Shown here: positions 8,753-15,174 of the stretch, piece after piece | How positions within the stretch are numbered: position 1 is the first letter of the stretch | Layout of the letters: each line of letters starts with the position of its first letter | Assembly (NCBI GenBank): GCA_045580225.1 | Contig: JAZNNJ010000013.1 | Location: 1-15,174 of the forward strand | Direction: 5' to 3' | DNA length: 15,174 nucleotides | DNA from: CAUUCF01 sp045580225 | GTDB taxonomy: Bacteria > Pseudomonadota > Gammaproteobacteria > UBA9339 | The notes under the pieces: generated by a model | Told to the model about the DNA's origin: nothing | Database searches by the model: none | The model's input: only the letters and a program-made list of their open reading frames with translations | Translations under genes and position numbers: made by a program

Positions 8753-11552
8753 TTAATCTTTTTTCTCCTGCACCAAATAAATTCTCGATACAACGCTCAC
8801 ATAAATCCTCATGCTCATCACATTCCCCCACTGAAGAATGCCAGTGCCAACAACGAGTGCATTTCTTAGCTAAACTTAGATCAACGTCAACAAATAACTG
8901 ATCATTACATTTCACCGCTTTTTCTGTTCTTTCTGCTAAAGAAAAAATCTTTACATCAGAAACAATTAGTAAAAAACGTAATTCCGACCCAAAACGCTTC
9001 CAAAATGCAATTTCTCTTTCTTCCGCATATAGAATTACCTCCACTGCTAGACTAGACCCGACTTTTCCTTGGATTCTTAAATTTTCAACCAAACGATTAA
9101 TTAATTCCCTTAGCTCTAAAAATCTATCCCAGTCTTCCTTGTTAAACTTAGCCTTGGTTTTAAAATTTAAATTATCAAAAAAACCCCAAGTCGCTAAAAA
9201 AACTGAAGGATAGTCTAATTGTTTAAAACTACCCATCGTTTGCCAAGTCTCCTCAGCTGTAAAACTTAAAACAGGAGCTATTATCCTAACTAAACCTTCT
9301 AACCAATACCACAACACAGTTTGGGCTGATCTTCTTGCTAAATGATCAACAGGCAAAGTATAAAGACGGTCTTTGATAACACTAAAATAAAAACTACTTA
9401 ATTCATTAGTCAAAACTCTTTGGATTACACTCATAGCTTGATAGAAACAATACTTACTATAATTACTACGAACAGTATTAATTAAATCTAATAAAATTTC
9501 TACCAAATAACGATCTAAAGGTAATAGTTCATCTAAAATAACTTTATTTTCAATTCTAAATTGATACAAATTACCTAACAAGAAACGGATTGTATTTCTA
9601 ACCAAACGATAACTATCTGATAAGCGATCTAATCCTTTATTTGACAATCTAATGTCATCGTGAAGAAAACTAGATGCAACCCAAAACCTTAAAATATCCG
9701 CACCGTATTTATTTATGATATCCCCGGGAACAACAACATTACCCAAAGACTTAGACATCTTACGTCCGTGTTCATCAACAGTAAATCCGTGAGTTAAAAT
9801 CTGCCGATAAGGAGCTTTTCCATCAATAGCCAACGCCGTCAATAAAGAAGATTGAAACCAGCCTCGATATTGATCCACTCCTTCGGTATAAAGATCAGCT
9901 GGATAATCTAAACCGCGCTCTTTTAAAACAGCAAAATGACTGACCCCAGAATCAAACCACACATCTAAAGTATCACTAACTTTAACATAATTCTCTTTAT
10001 CTTCTGGACTGTACTTAGATAAAAAATCTTGAACATCCAACTGATGCCAATAAACTACTCCCTCATTTTTAATTGCCGGCACTATCACTGTTCGGATTAA
10101 ATTCACCATTTCAGGATGGATATTTCCTGAGCTTCGATGAATAAATAAAGTTAAAGGAACACCGTAATAACGTTGCCGAGAAATACACCAATCGTAACGC
10201 TTTTCGATCATACTACTTAAACTGTTTTCTCCAGAAGCAGGGTACCACTCAATTTCGGGTAAAATCTTTGCCGCTTTATCTTTTAACGATTCCCCATCTT
10301 TACCTGGTAAATCAATACTGATGAACCATTGCTTTGTCGCTCTAAATATTAATGGTTTTTTATGACGCCAACAATGCGGGTAACTATGACTCAAAACCCT
10401 AGAACTCAATAAAGCACCTTTCTCATACAATAAATCAATTATTACTTTATTTGCCTCAAAAACTGATAATCCACCCACGATATCTATTTCTTCAAGAAAA
10501 TGGCTTCGATCATCCAATAAAATATTAACTGGCAAATGATAAATTAAACCTACTTTATAATCGTCTAAACCATGAGCTGGAGCAGTATGCACAATGCCCG
10601 TACCAGCAGTATTAGTTACGTGGCTACCCAAAATCACTGGAACTTTTTTATCTAAAAAAGGATGTTGCACATAAAGATTTTCTAACTGTTTACCGAGAAC
10701 ATTGCCAACAATCGAGTAATTAACTACCTCATAACGTTCTAAAGCTTCTTTTGCCAACTCTTCATTCAATATGTAAACTACTTGTTTCTCTTTAACTTCA
10801 ACTAAAACATAATTCAATTCAGCATGTACACATACAGCTTCATTTGCTAATAAAGTCCACGGAGTAGTTGTCCAAATTGGCAAAATCACAGGATATATCG
10901 TATGAAAAGGTGAATCTATCAATGTAAACTTCACATCAATAGCAGGAGATTCTTTTTCTCGGTATTCAACTTCTGCTTCAGCCAAAGCTGAACCGCAATC
11001 TGCACACCAGTGTACCGGTTTAAAACCAGGCACTAAATAACCAGCATTTAGAATTTCACCTAAAGCTTCAACTATTCTAGCTTCATAAGCAAAATCCAAA
11101 GTACGATAAGGATATTTCCAATCAGCTAGCACCCCCAATCGTTCAAAAGATTCTTTCTGTAAAGCAACTTGCTCTAACGCATATTCTCTACATGCTGTGA
11201 TAAAATCCTCAATATGATCTTGCTTTGGCTTGCCTTTTTTCTTCTCTACATTTAATTCAATTGGCAACCCATGACAATCCCAACCAGGTATAAAATTAAT
11301 TTTATACCCCTCCAATAACTTAGATTTATTAATAACGTCTTTTAAAATTTTATCAAAAGCATGCCCAAGGTGAATATTACCATTAGCATAAGGAGGACCA
11401 TCATGAATAATAAAACTTTTATCTCTATTTTCAGCAATAATCTTATTATACAAATCTATTTTCTTCCAAAATTCTAACCACTCCGGCTCTTTTTTGGGCA
11501 AATTACCCCGCATCGGAAAATCTGTAACTGGTAAATTAACTTGGTATGTCAT
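8745..11552 (-). CDS. ileS: isoleucyl-tRNA synthetase
   Basis: IleRS charges tRNA-Ile and edits mischarged valine. Class I signatures are clear: HLGH (61-64) in PPYANGNIHLGH and KMSKS near residue 596. The CP1 editing domain contains TWTTTPWT (about 227-234) and GTGIVHTAPAHGLDDY (about 318-333). The C-terminal zinc finger has cysteines at 898, 901, 918 and 921, with another at 911. At 935 residues with this zinc finger it is the ordinary bacterial (E. coli-like) form, not the eukaryote-like mupirocin-resistant form. The ATG at 11552 follows a strong Shine-Dalgarno, AAGAGGAGG, ending three bases upstream. It is the first gene of the seven-gene operon. E. coli has lspA next to ileS; here asd follows immediately. 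Confidence 0.98.
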   Translation of the reverse strand: MTYQVNLPVTDFPMRGNLPKKEPEWLEFWKKIDLYNKIIAENRDKSFIIHDGPPYANGNIHLGHAFDKILKDVINKSKLLEGYKINFIPGWDCHGLPIELNVEKKKGKPKQDHIEDFITACREYALEQVALQKESFERLGVLADWKYPYRTLDFAYEARIVEALGEILNAGYLVPGFKPVHWCADCGSALAEAEVEYREKESPAIDVKFTLIDSPFHTIYPVILPIWTTTPWTLLANEAVCVHAELNYVLVEVKEKQVVYILNEELAKEALERYEVVNYSIVGNVLGKQLENLYVQHPFLDKKVPVILGSHVTNTAGTGIVHTAPAHGLDDYKVGLIYHLPVNILLDDRSHFLEEIDIVGGLSVFEANKVIIDLLYEKGALLSSRVLSHSYPHCWRHKKPLIFRATKQWFISIDLPGKDGESLKDKAAKILPEIEWYPASGENSLSSMIEKRYDWCISRQRYYGVPLTLFIHRSSGNIHPEMVNLIRTVIVPAIKNEGVVYWHQLDVQDFLSKYSPEDKENYVKVSDTLDVWFDSGVSHFAVLKERGLDYPADLYTEGVDQYRGWFQSSLLTALAIDGKAPYRQILTHGFTVDEHGRKMSKSLGNVVVPGDIINKYGADILRFWVASSFLHDDIRLSNKGLDRLSDSYRLVRNTIRFLLGNLYQFRIENKVILDELLPLDRYLVEILLDLINTVRSNYSKYCFYQAMSVIQRVLTNELSSFYFSVIKDRLYTLPVDHLARRSAQTVLWYWLEGLVRIIAPVLSFTAEETWQTMGSFKQLDYPSVFLATWGFFDNLNFKTKAKFNKEDWDRFLELRELINRLVENLRIQGKVGSSLAVEVILYAEEREIAFWKRFGSELRFLLIVSDVKIFSLAERTEKAVKCNDQLFVDVDLSLAKKCTRCWHWHSSVGECDEHEDLCERCIENLFGAGEKRLIG

Positions 11553-11574
11553 ACTCCTCCTCTTAACTGATCGT

Positions 11575-11603
11575 TTTATAACATGTTATTTGTAAATATA
11601 CAA
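11575..11603 (-). promoter_or_regulatory. candidate sigma70 promoter of the ileS-der operon
   Basis: On the minus strand, TTGTAT (11598-11603) and TATAAA (11575-11580) are separated by 17 bases, 22 bases before the ileS start codon. This is the best match in the 136-base gap between rlmE and ileS. The boxes are imperfect and the region is very AT-rich, so read-through from gltX-rlmE cannot be excluded, particularly as I see no terminator after rlmE. Confidence 0.45.
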
Positions 11604-11688
11604 TTTTTTTACAAGCAATATTACCATTAAACCCCGATAAACACTAATTATCTGTCCTAAATACTATAGAAAAAATTAAAAAAGACTA

Positions 11689-12294
11689 TTACAAACATCT
11701 AAAATTACGCGCTAAAAGAAAAATTTCACTTGAGCGCCTACGTGAAGCATCAGGTTTAATTAAAAAAACCTCATCAAATATGGAACGAGCCTCTTTCTCA
11801 AATATTAAAGATTCTGTTCCTTGAAACAATTTAATTAAAAAACTTCCCCCAACACGCAAGACTCGTTTAGCAAAATTTAGAGCTTGTTCTGCTAACTGAA
11901 TACTTCGCGCCTGATCATAATCTTTAATACCACTTAAATTTGGAGCCATATCTGATAAAACTAGATCTACACGACGATTTTCCGGTAAAAATTCTAAAAT
12001 CTTATCTTGCACTATTTCATCATTAAAATCCCCTTGCAAAAAAATAACTCCTGGAATTTGCCGAATAGACAATAAATCAACAGCAATAACTGTTAAAGAC
12101 GAATAATTTTTAACTAAATATTGAGACCAACTTCCAGGAGCAGCACCAAGATCAACAATAACTTGCCCTGATTTTACCAAATGGTATTTTTTATCAATCT
12201 CAGACAACTTATAAACCGCTCTTGCTCGATGCCCTTCTTGTTTCGCTTTTTTTACAAATCTATCCGAAAAATGCTCACGTAACCACCAATTCAT
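11689..12294 (-). CDS. rlmE: 23S rRNA 2'-O-methyltransferase RlmE (FtsJ/RrmJ)
   Basis: RlmE methylates the ribose of U2552 in the A-loop of 23S rRNA, a late step in 50S assembly. The SAM-binding motif is DLGAAPGSWSQ (48-58). The catalytic tetrad K-D-K-E is complete: Lys29 (AVYKL), Asp115 (SDMAPN), Lys155 (LIKLFQG) and Glu190 (SSEIFL). I start at the ATG (12294), giving 201 residues beginning MNWWLREHFSD, the usual opening of the mature family core. A TTG three codons upstream (12303) would overlap gltX but is less likely. The ATG lies two bases after the gltX stop with no strong Shine-Dalgarno, so translation is probably coupled to gltX. Confidence 0.96.
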   Translation of the reverse strand: MNWWLREHFSDRFVKKAKQEGHRARAVYKLSEIDKKYHLVKSGQVIVDLGAAPGSWSQYLVKNYSSLTVIAVDLLSIRQIPGVIFLQGDFNDEIVQDKILEFLPENRRVDLVLSDMAPNLSGIKDYDQARSIQLAEQALNFAKRVLRVGGSFLIKLFQGTESLIFEKEARSIFDEVFLIKPDASRRRSSEIFLLARNFRCL

Positions 12295-12296
12295 AC

Positions 12297-13685
12297 TTAA
12301 CAACCAATCTTTTCAATTGCCATTTGCAATCTAGCTAAAGTCTTCTTTTTCCCTAACAAAACCAAAGTTACATTCAATGGTGGCGACACTGTAGTTCCAG
12401 TAACTGCCACTCTAATAGGCTGAGCCAATTTACCTAATTTAATTTCCAATTGCTCTGCTAAAATTTTTAACTGATCATGAAGAATATCTTCTTTCCACTC
12501 TAAATTACTGAAAACAAGTAATGCTCTTTCTAAATAAGGTTTTTGTTCTAAAGTTAAAAACTTTTCTGTCCCTGCTTCAAACTCCACTACATCACGGTAA
12601 AAATAAACACTTTTTTCAGCTAACTCTTTTAAAGTATGCACCCTTTCACGCAAAGCTAAAATTAAACCCTCTAAACTTGGACCATTATCTAAATTTAAGT
12701 CCAATTTAGACATAAAAGGTAATAAAGCCTCAGACAGATACGACACTGGCAAAGTTTTGATATAATGCGCATTCAACCACAATAATTTATCATGATCAAA
12801 AGCTGCCGCCGCTTTATTCAGATGCTCGGCATCAAAATAATGAATCATCTCTTCCAGAGAAAATATTTCTTGATCACCATGAGACCAACCCAATCTAACT
12901 AAATAATTTAACATTGCTTCAGGTAAAAAACCTTGTTCCCTATATTGCAAAATACTAGTTGCACCATGACGTTTAGATAACAACTTCCCGTCTTTACCTA
13001 AAATCATCGGCAAATGAGTAAAAACTGGAGGAATTGCATTTAATGCCCGATATAAATTAATTTGTCTAGGAGTATTATTAATATGATCTGCTCCACGAAT
13101 CACGTGAGTTATTCCCATTTCTAGATCATCAATTACTACACAAAAATTATAAGTAGGCACCCCATCAGAACGCACAATAACTAAATCATCTAACTCTTCA
13201 TTATTAAAGCAAAGTTTACCAAATACCTGATCATCGAATTCCACCGTTCCTTTTAAAGGATTTTTAAATCGAATAACGTAAGACTGATCCATTTTAGGTA
13301 AATTTAAATCTCGACAATGGTGATCATATCGTGGTTTTTCTTTACGTTCTAATTGTTCTTCACGAATTTTATTAATACGTTCCTTAGTACAATAACAACG
13401 ATAAGCTAATCCTTGTTCGATTAAATTTTCAGCAATTTCTAAATAATGTTCTAATCTTTTCGTTTGATAAAAAGGACCTTCATCATATTTCAAACCTAAC
13501 CAATTCAAACCTTCTAAAATTATTTGAGTAGAAATATCAGTAGAACGTTCTGTATCGGTATCTTCAATCCTTAATACAAATGTCCCCTGATAATGACGAG
13601 CATACAACCAACTATACAAAGCAGTACGCACTCCTCCCAAATGCAGATCTCCCGTAGGACTAGGAGCGAAACGTGTTTTTACCAT
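12297..13685 (-). CDS. gltX: glutamyl-tRNA synthetase
   Basis: GluRS charges tRNA-Glu. It is a class I synthetase of discriminating bacterial type by length (462 residues). RFAPSPTGDLHLGG (5-18) holds the HIGH-equivalent HLGG, and KLLSKRHG (234-241) is the KMSKS loop. A zinc-binding insert is suggested by Cys97, Cys99 and Cys124 (CYC and YDHHC), as in E. coli GluRS. The ATG at 13685 is preferred because MVKTRFAPSPTG aligns with the family N-terminus and TAGG lies six bases upstream. A frame-compatible TTG at 13700 would add five residues with no precedent I know of. The gene is divergent from tRNA-Val and precedes rlmE. Confidence 0.97.
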   Translation of the reverse strand: MVKTRFAPSPTGDLHLGGVRTALYSWLYARHYQGTFVLRIEDTDTERSTDISTQIILEGLNWLGLKYDEGPFYQTKRLEHYLEIAENLIEQGLAYRCYCTKERINKIREEQLERKEKPRYDHHCRDLNLPKMDQSYVIRFKNPLKGTVEFDDQVFGKLCFNNEELDDLVIVRSDGVPTYNFCVVIDDLEMGITHVIRGADHINNTPRQINLYRALNAIPPVFTHLPMILGKDGKLLSKRHGATSILQYREQGFLPEAMLNYLVRLGWSHGDQEIFSLEEMIHYFDAEHLNKAAAAFDHDKLLWLNAHYIKTLPVSYLSEALLPFMSKLDLNLDNGPSLEGLILALRERVHTLKELAEKSVYFYRDVVEFEAGTEKFLTLEQKPYLERALLVFSNLEWKEDILHDQLKILAEQLEIKLGKLAQPIRVAVTGTTVSPPLNVTLVLLGKKKTLARLQMAIEKIGC

Positions 13686-13693
13686 AAAATACC

Positions 13694-13722
13694 TAGACAA
13701 ATTAATTATTATTTATTAGTAT
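13694..13722 (+). promoter_or_regulatory. candidate promoter of tRNA-Val
   Basis: TAGACA (13694-13699) and TAGTAT (13717-13722) are separated by 17 bases on the plus strand. The -35 box matches five of six consensus positions and the -10 four of six. Initiation near 13729 would leave a leader of about 29 bases before the tRNA. The boxes lie within the gltX 5' untranslated region, so the two divergent genes would share regulatory DNA. No equally good gltX promoter is visible. Confidence 0.35.
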
Positions 13723-13757
13723 TATGTTACACTTTTTTTCTAAAAAATAAAGAAAAA

Positions 13758-13834
13758 GGGCGATTAGCTCAGCTGGTTAGAGCATTGCTTTCACATAGCA
13801 GGGGTCGTTGGTTCGAGTCCAATATCGCCCACCA
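13758..13834 (+). tRNA. tRNA-Val, anticodon CAC
   Basis: This is a complete 77-base tRNA with encoded CCA. The acceptor stem GGGCGAT/ATCGCCC is perfect over 7 bp, and the D-arm is GCTC...GAGC. The anticodon stem TTGCT/AGCAG encloses the loop TTCACAT, giving anticodon CAC, which reads the valine codon GTG. The T-arm contains GTTCGAGTCC, and the discriminator base is A, as for valine tRNAs. It is divergent from gltX across a 72-base spacer, the same neighbourhood as E. coli gltX/valU. E. coli valine tRNAs there have anticodon TAC; a CAC species reading a single codon is unexpected in so AT-rich a genome. There is no clear terminator after the gene. Confidence 0.97.
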
Positions 13835-14112
13835 TTTGTAAAAATAAGTGTTTCTAAAATATGACGAAGTTATTTGTAAAAATCGAAAAGCAATTGCAAC
13901 CTTTTTTCTGCGAACTGGTTTTCTTCAAAAAGCACGAAATAACAGTAAAAAAGATTCTTTTCATAAATCCCAAGACTCAAAGAATCGAAAGCAACAACCG
14001 GAAAGCAAAAAAAGAAATACTTCCGATGCTACATCCTTATGACACTTACGGCAAATCATATTAGCATTTCCAATACCAAACCCATCGGAAGATACACAAT
14101 CAATCGAAAAGA
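13835..14112. other. gap between tRNA-Val and the microcin-like gene, no supported gene
   Basis: Several overlapping short frames are open on both strands but none is convincing. On the minus strand, immediately after the microcin-like stop, a frame with no ATG at its head contains FGIGNANMICRKCHKDV. CRKCH after an Asn-rich turn resembles the zinc half of an HNH endonuclease, or by chance a CxxCH haem site. A second minus-strand frame continues from about 14017 with protein-like composition and ends near 13865; a single-base shift would join the two. It could be a decayed gene or an immunity-type gene, but nothing here identifies it. Base composition is similar to its surroundings. Confidence 0.35.
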
Positions 14113-14486
14113 TCAATCAGGCCACAGATTCATAGCTGCAAAAATCGATAATCCAATACCCCCTAACATAAAACCAATTGGTACCGGAACAGTGTTGAGC
14201 ATATAACAAACCGGACCACTTAACATAACTCTACCAGTACAAGCTGATAGAAAACACCCATTACTGCCACCACACATTACACCATTTAGATAACCAGCTA
14301 AAGCATCCGGGTGACCACCTAAAGCAAAGCAACCAGATGCGCAACTGCTTGCAAAAATTCCAACTCCCGCTACAACTAAACCGATTCCAACACCTAATAA
14401 CCCAGCAGCCTCTCCTTTCGAAAGTACGGGTTGATACGGATCCCCCCCCCTACAAAATGCATTTGATTAAAAGTTAAATTTTTCAT
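14113..14486 (-). CDS. class II microcin-like precursor with double-glycine leader, interrupted at a G run
   Basis: The leader MKNLTFNQMHFVGGG (1-15) has every hallmark of double-glycine leaders cleaved by peptidase-containing ABC exporters: Leu at -12, Gln at -8, Met at -7, Val at -4, Gly-Gly at -2/-1. It aligns without gaps with the colicin V leader, MRTLTLNELDSVSGG. The core starts DPYQPVLSKGEAAG and has hydrophobic helix LLGVGIGLVVAGVGIF, a Gly-rich middle with six cysteines (CASGC, MCGG, GCFLSAC, PVCY), and a second hydrophobic helix PIGFMLGGIGLSIFAAM, ending NLWPD. Leader and core are in different frames: nine G (14442-14450) must be ten for a 124-residue product. As written, frame 0 ends after 30 residues (stop at 14394). 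RBS AAGAGG (14495-14500) lies eight bases upstream. The preceding gene ends 33 bases earlier. No exporter or immunity gene is visible. Family is inferred; target unknown. Confidence 0.7.
14442..14450 (-). repeat. nine-G homopolymer at the leader/core junction
   Basis: Nine C on the plus strand read as nine G on the coding strand and encode leader residues Gly13-Gly15. No other G/C run this long occurs in the window, in DNA where A/T runs dominate. Ten G restores the core frame and keeps Val at -4 of the cleavage site. Seven G would also restore frame but shift the leader spacing. Slippage-prone poly-G tracts switch genes on and off in Campylobacter and Neisseria. Miscounting by sequencing or assembly gives the same picture. 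Confidence 0.85.
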
Positions 14487-14519
14487 ATAAATATCCTCTT
14501 TTTTATTAAAAATTTCTTT

Positions 14520-14993
14520 TCAATCGTCTTCCGACCTTGGAAGTTTATCACTATTGTCATCATTATCCAAACCATTTTTGTTACTTGGGTTATAATCCGT
14601 ATTCTCCTTTTTTAATAAATTACGATATTTACCATCATATCTTTGTTTACGTGCTTGCAATCTTCGCTTATTTCTGCGAGCCAAGTATCCCTTCAGCGAA
14701 TCCAGTGATAAATTCAAATTTTTACTGCTATCAACAGCTCTTTCACTACCTTGTTTTAAAGATTCAGATGACTGCTGTGTTCTACTACGTATTTCCTCAA
14801 CAGCTTTTTGCTCATTACCACTTGCTGGCGAAACAATGCCTACTACCCTCATTACCTCGTTATATAATAAATAAATCCCCGAAAAAGCTAAATTCACGAT
14901 CGAAACTAAAGTAAAAGTGTATACAGTTATAATACCGACCACTTTGAATAATACCACCATTTTATCCCAACCAAAGCCCACCGCGCGAGTATC
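14520..14993 (-). CDS. C-terminal part of a membrane protein, possibly DotA/TraY-like
   Basis: 157 residues are readable before the stop; the 5' end is missing because genuine sequence ends at 14993. The part begins DTRAVGFGWDK, then has a strongly hydrophobic stretch (about 12-45: VVGIITVYTFTLVSIVNL, AFSGIYLLYNEVMRVVG) able to cross the membrane once or twice. A long charged tail follows (about 60-157), rich in Ser, Asn, Lys, Arg and Asp and ending KLPRSEDD. The pattern of a last membrane segment, a YxLxxxVxRxxG motif and a hydrophilic Gln/Ser/Lys-rich tail recalls the C-terminus of DotA/TraY, the polytopic component of type IVB secretion systems. That is from memory and moderate at best; other polytopic proteins could look alike. 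The frame stays open through the adapter to 15038, but those first 15 residues are artefact. Confidence 0.45.
   Translation of the reverse strand, partial: DTRAVGFGWDKMVVLFKVVGIITVYTFTLVSIVNLAFSGIYLLYNEVMRVVGIVSPASGNEQKAVEEIRSRTQQSSESLKQGSERAVDSSKNLNLSLDSLKGYLARRNKRRLQARKQRYDGKYRNLLKKENTDYNPSNKNGLDNDDNSDKLPRSEDD
14897..14993. repeat. first copy of a 97-base direct repeat (genuine locus)
   Basis: These 97 bases recur identically at 15078-15174, 181 bases on. This copy is continuous with the membrane-protein frame on its left, so it is the true genomic one. It is probably a complete short library insert: the adapter begins exactly at its right end, and the second copy begins exactly where the adapter ends. 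Confidence 0.93.
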
Positions 14994-15077
14994 AAGTCGG
15001 AGGCCAAGCGGTCTTAGGAAGACAAGACCTGATAACAACTCCTTGGCTCACAGAACGACATGGCTACGATCCGACTT
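14994..15077. other. MGI/DNBSEQ sequencing adapter left in the assembly
   Basis: This is not biological sequence. 14994-15025 (starts AAGTCGGAGGCCAAGCGG) is the 32-base MGI read-1 adapter. 15026-15035 (GACCTGATAA) has the length and position of a 10-base sample barcode. 15036-15077 (starts CAACTCCTTGGCTCACAG, ends ATCCGACTT) is the reverse complement of the 42-base MGI read-2 adapter. The three parts total exactly 84 bases, as in a circularised library molecule. I matched these from memory of the published adapters. Confidence 0.95.
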
Positions 15078-15174
15078 CGATCGAAACTAAAGTAAAAGTG
15101 TATACAGTTATAATACCGACCACTTTGAATAATACCACCATTTTATCCCAACCAAAGCCCACCGCGCGAGTATC
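15078..15174. repeat. second copy of the 97-base repeat (artefactual)
   Basis: Identical to 14897-14993, it begins at the last adapter base and ends at the window edge. It is best explained as a read passing through insert, circle adapter and the same insert again in a rolling-circle DNA nanoball. It should be trimmed together with the adapter. Nothing past 14993 is evidence about the genome. Confidence 0.93.

Noticed and set aside
12521..12709. 62-codon plus-strand frame
   Set aside because: Antisense to gltX with no protein-like features.
13686..13700. Upstream TTG start for gltX adding five residues
   Set aside because: The ATG at 13685 matches the family N-terminus and has a better-placed ribosome site.
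13593..13841. 82-codon plus-strand frame across gltX and the tRNA
   Set aside because: Its end, LAQLVRALLSHSRGRWFES, is the familiar false translation of a tRNA gene; the rest is antisense to gltX.
13848..14064. Two overlapping plus-strand frames of 64 and 67 codons after the tRNA
   Set aside because: Lys/Asn/Ser-rich with no motif and mutually overlapping; the minus strand has equally good frames, so neither is supported.
14394..14441. Frame-0 continuation of the microcin-like leader (IRINPYFRKERLLGY, then stop)
   Set aside because: The alternative frame gives 109 codons of coherent Gly-rich, Cys-containing core without a stop; the frame-0 tail looks like frameshift read-out.
14537..14914. 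125-codon plus-strand frame
   Set aside because: Antisense to the membrane-protein gene, whose hydrophobic segment and charged tail make more sense; no RBS.
14994..15038. N-terminal 15 residues (MLSGLVFLRPLGLRL) of the 172-codon frame ending at 14520
   Set aside because: They are translated from the MGI adapter and barcode; genuine sequence ends at 14993.
14897..15174. Direct repeat as a biological element (attachment site, tandem repeat or mobile-element end)
   Set aside because: The spacer between the copies is exactly one library adapter with barcode, so the repeat is technical.

Overview
The window looks like chromosomal DNA of an AT-rich gammaproteobacterium, probably host-associated with a compacted genome. 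The 16S rRNA has gammaproteobacterial signatures. LptD and SurA show an LPS-bearing outer membrane. tRNA-Val lies head-to-head with gltX, as I recall for gltX/valU in Escherichia coli. I cannot name the genus. A Legionellales-like lineage is possible because one partial gene resembles the C-terminus of DotA/TraY of type IVB secretion systems, but that is inference.

Layout. (1) 1-1201: 5' four fifths of a 16S rRNA gene on the minus strand, cut by the window edge, preceded (1202-1407) by a leader and a clear sigma70 promoter. (2) 1411-1924: AT-rich DNA with no convincing gene. (3) 1925-11552: one compact minus-strand operon in transcription order ileS, asd, dapB, an alpha/beta hydrolase, lptD, surA, der. 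Every junction overlaps, by 4 to 43 bases. (4) 11689-13685: gltX then rlmE, also on the minus strand. (5) 13758-13834: tRNA-Val with anticodon CAC on the plus strand. (6) 13835-14112: no supported gene. (7) 14113-14993: an accessory-looking pair on the minus strand, the C-terminal part of a membrane protein followed by a microcin-like precursor. (8) 14994-15174: an assembly artefact, an MGI/DNBSEQ library adapter followed by a second copy of the preceding 97 bases.

How the genes work together. gltX, ileS, rlmE, der, 16S rRNA and the tRNA serve translation and ribosome assembly. asd and dapB supply diaminopimelate and lysine. LptD places LPS in the outer leaflet, and SurA is the periplasmic chaperone that delivers LptD for assembly.

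The most interesting feature is the precursor at 14113-14486. It has a textbook double-glycine leader very like that of colicin V, then a glycine-rich core with two hydrophobic helices and six cysteines. The leader/core junction is a run of nine G, one base short of the register that joins leader to core. It may be an overlooked microcin with an on/off homopolymer switch, a decayed gene or an assembly error. It lies directly downstream of the possible DotA/TraY-like gene. The last 181 bases, and the N-terminus they appear to give that gene, must not be read as biology.
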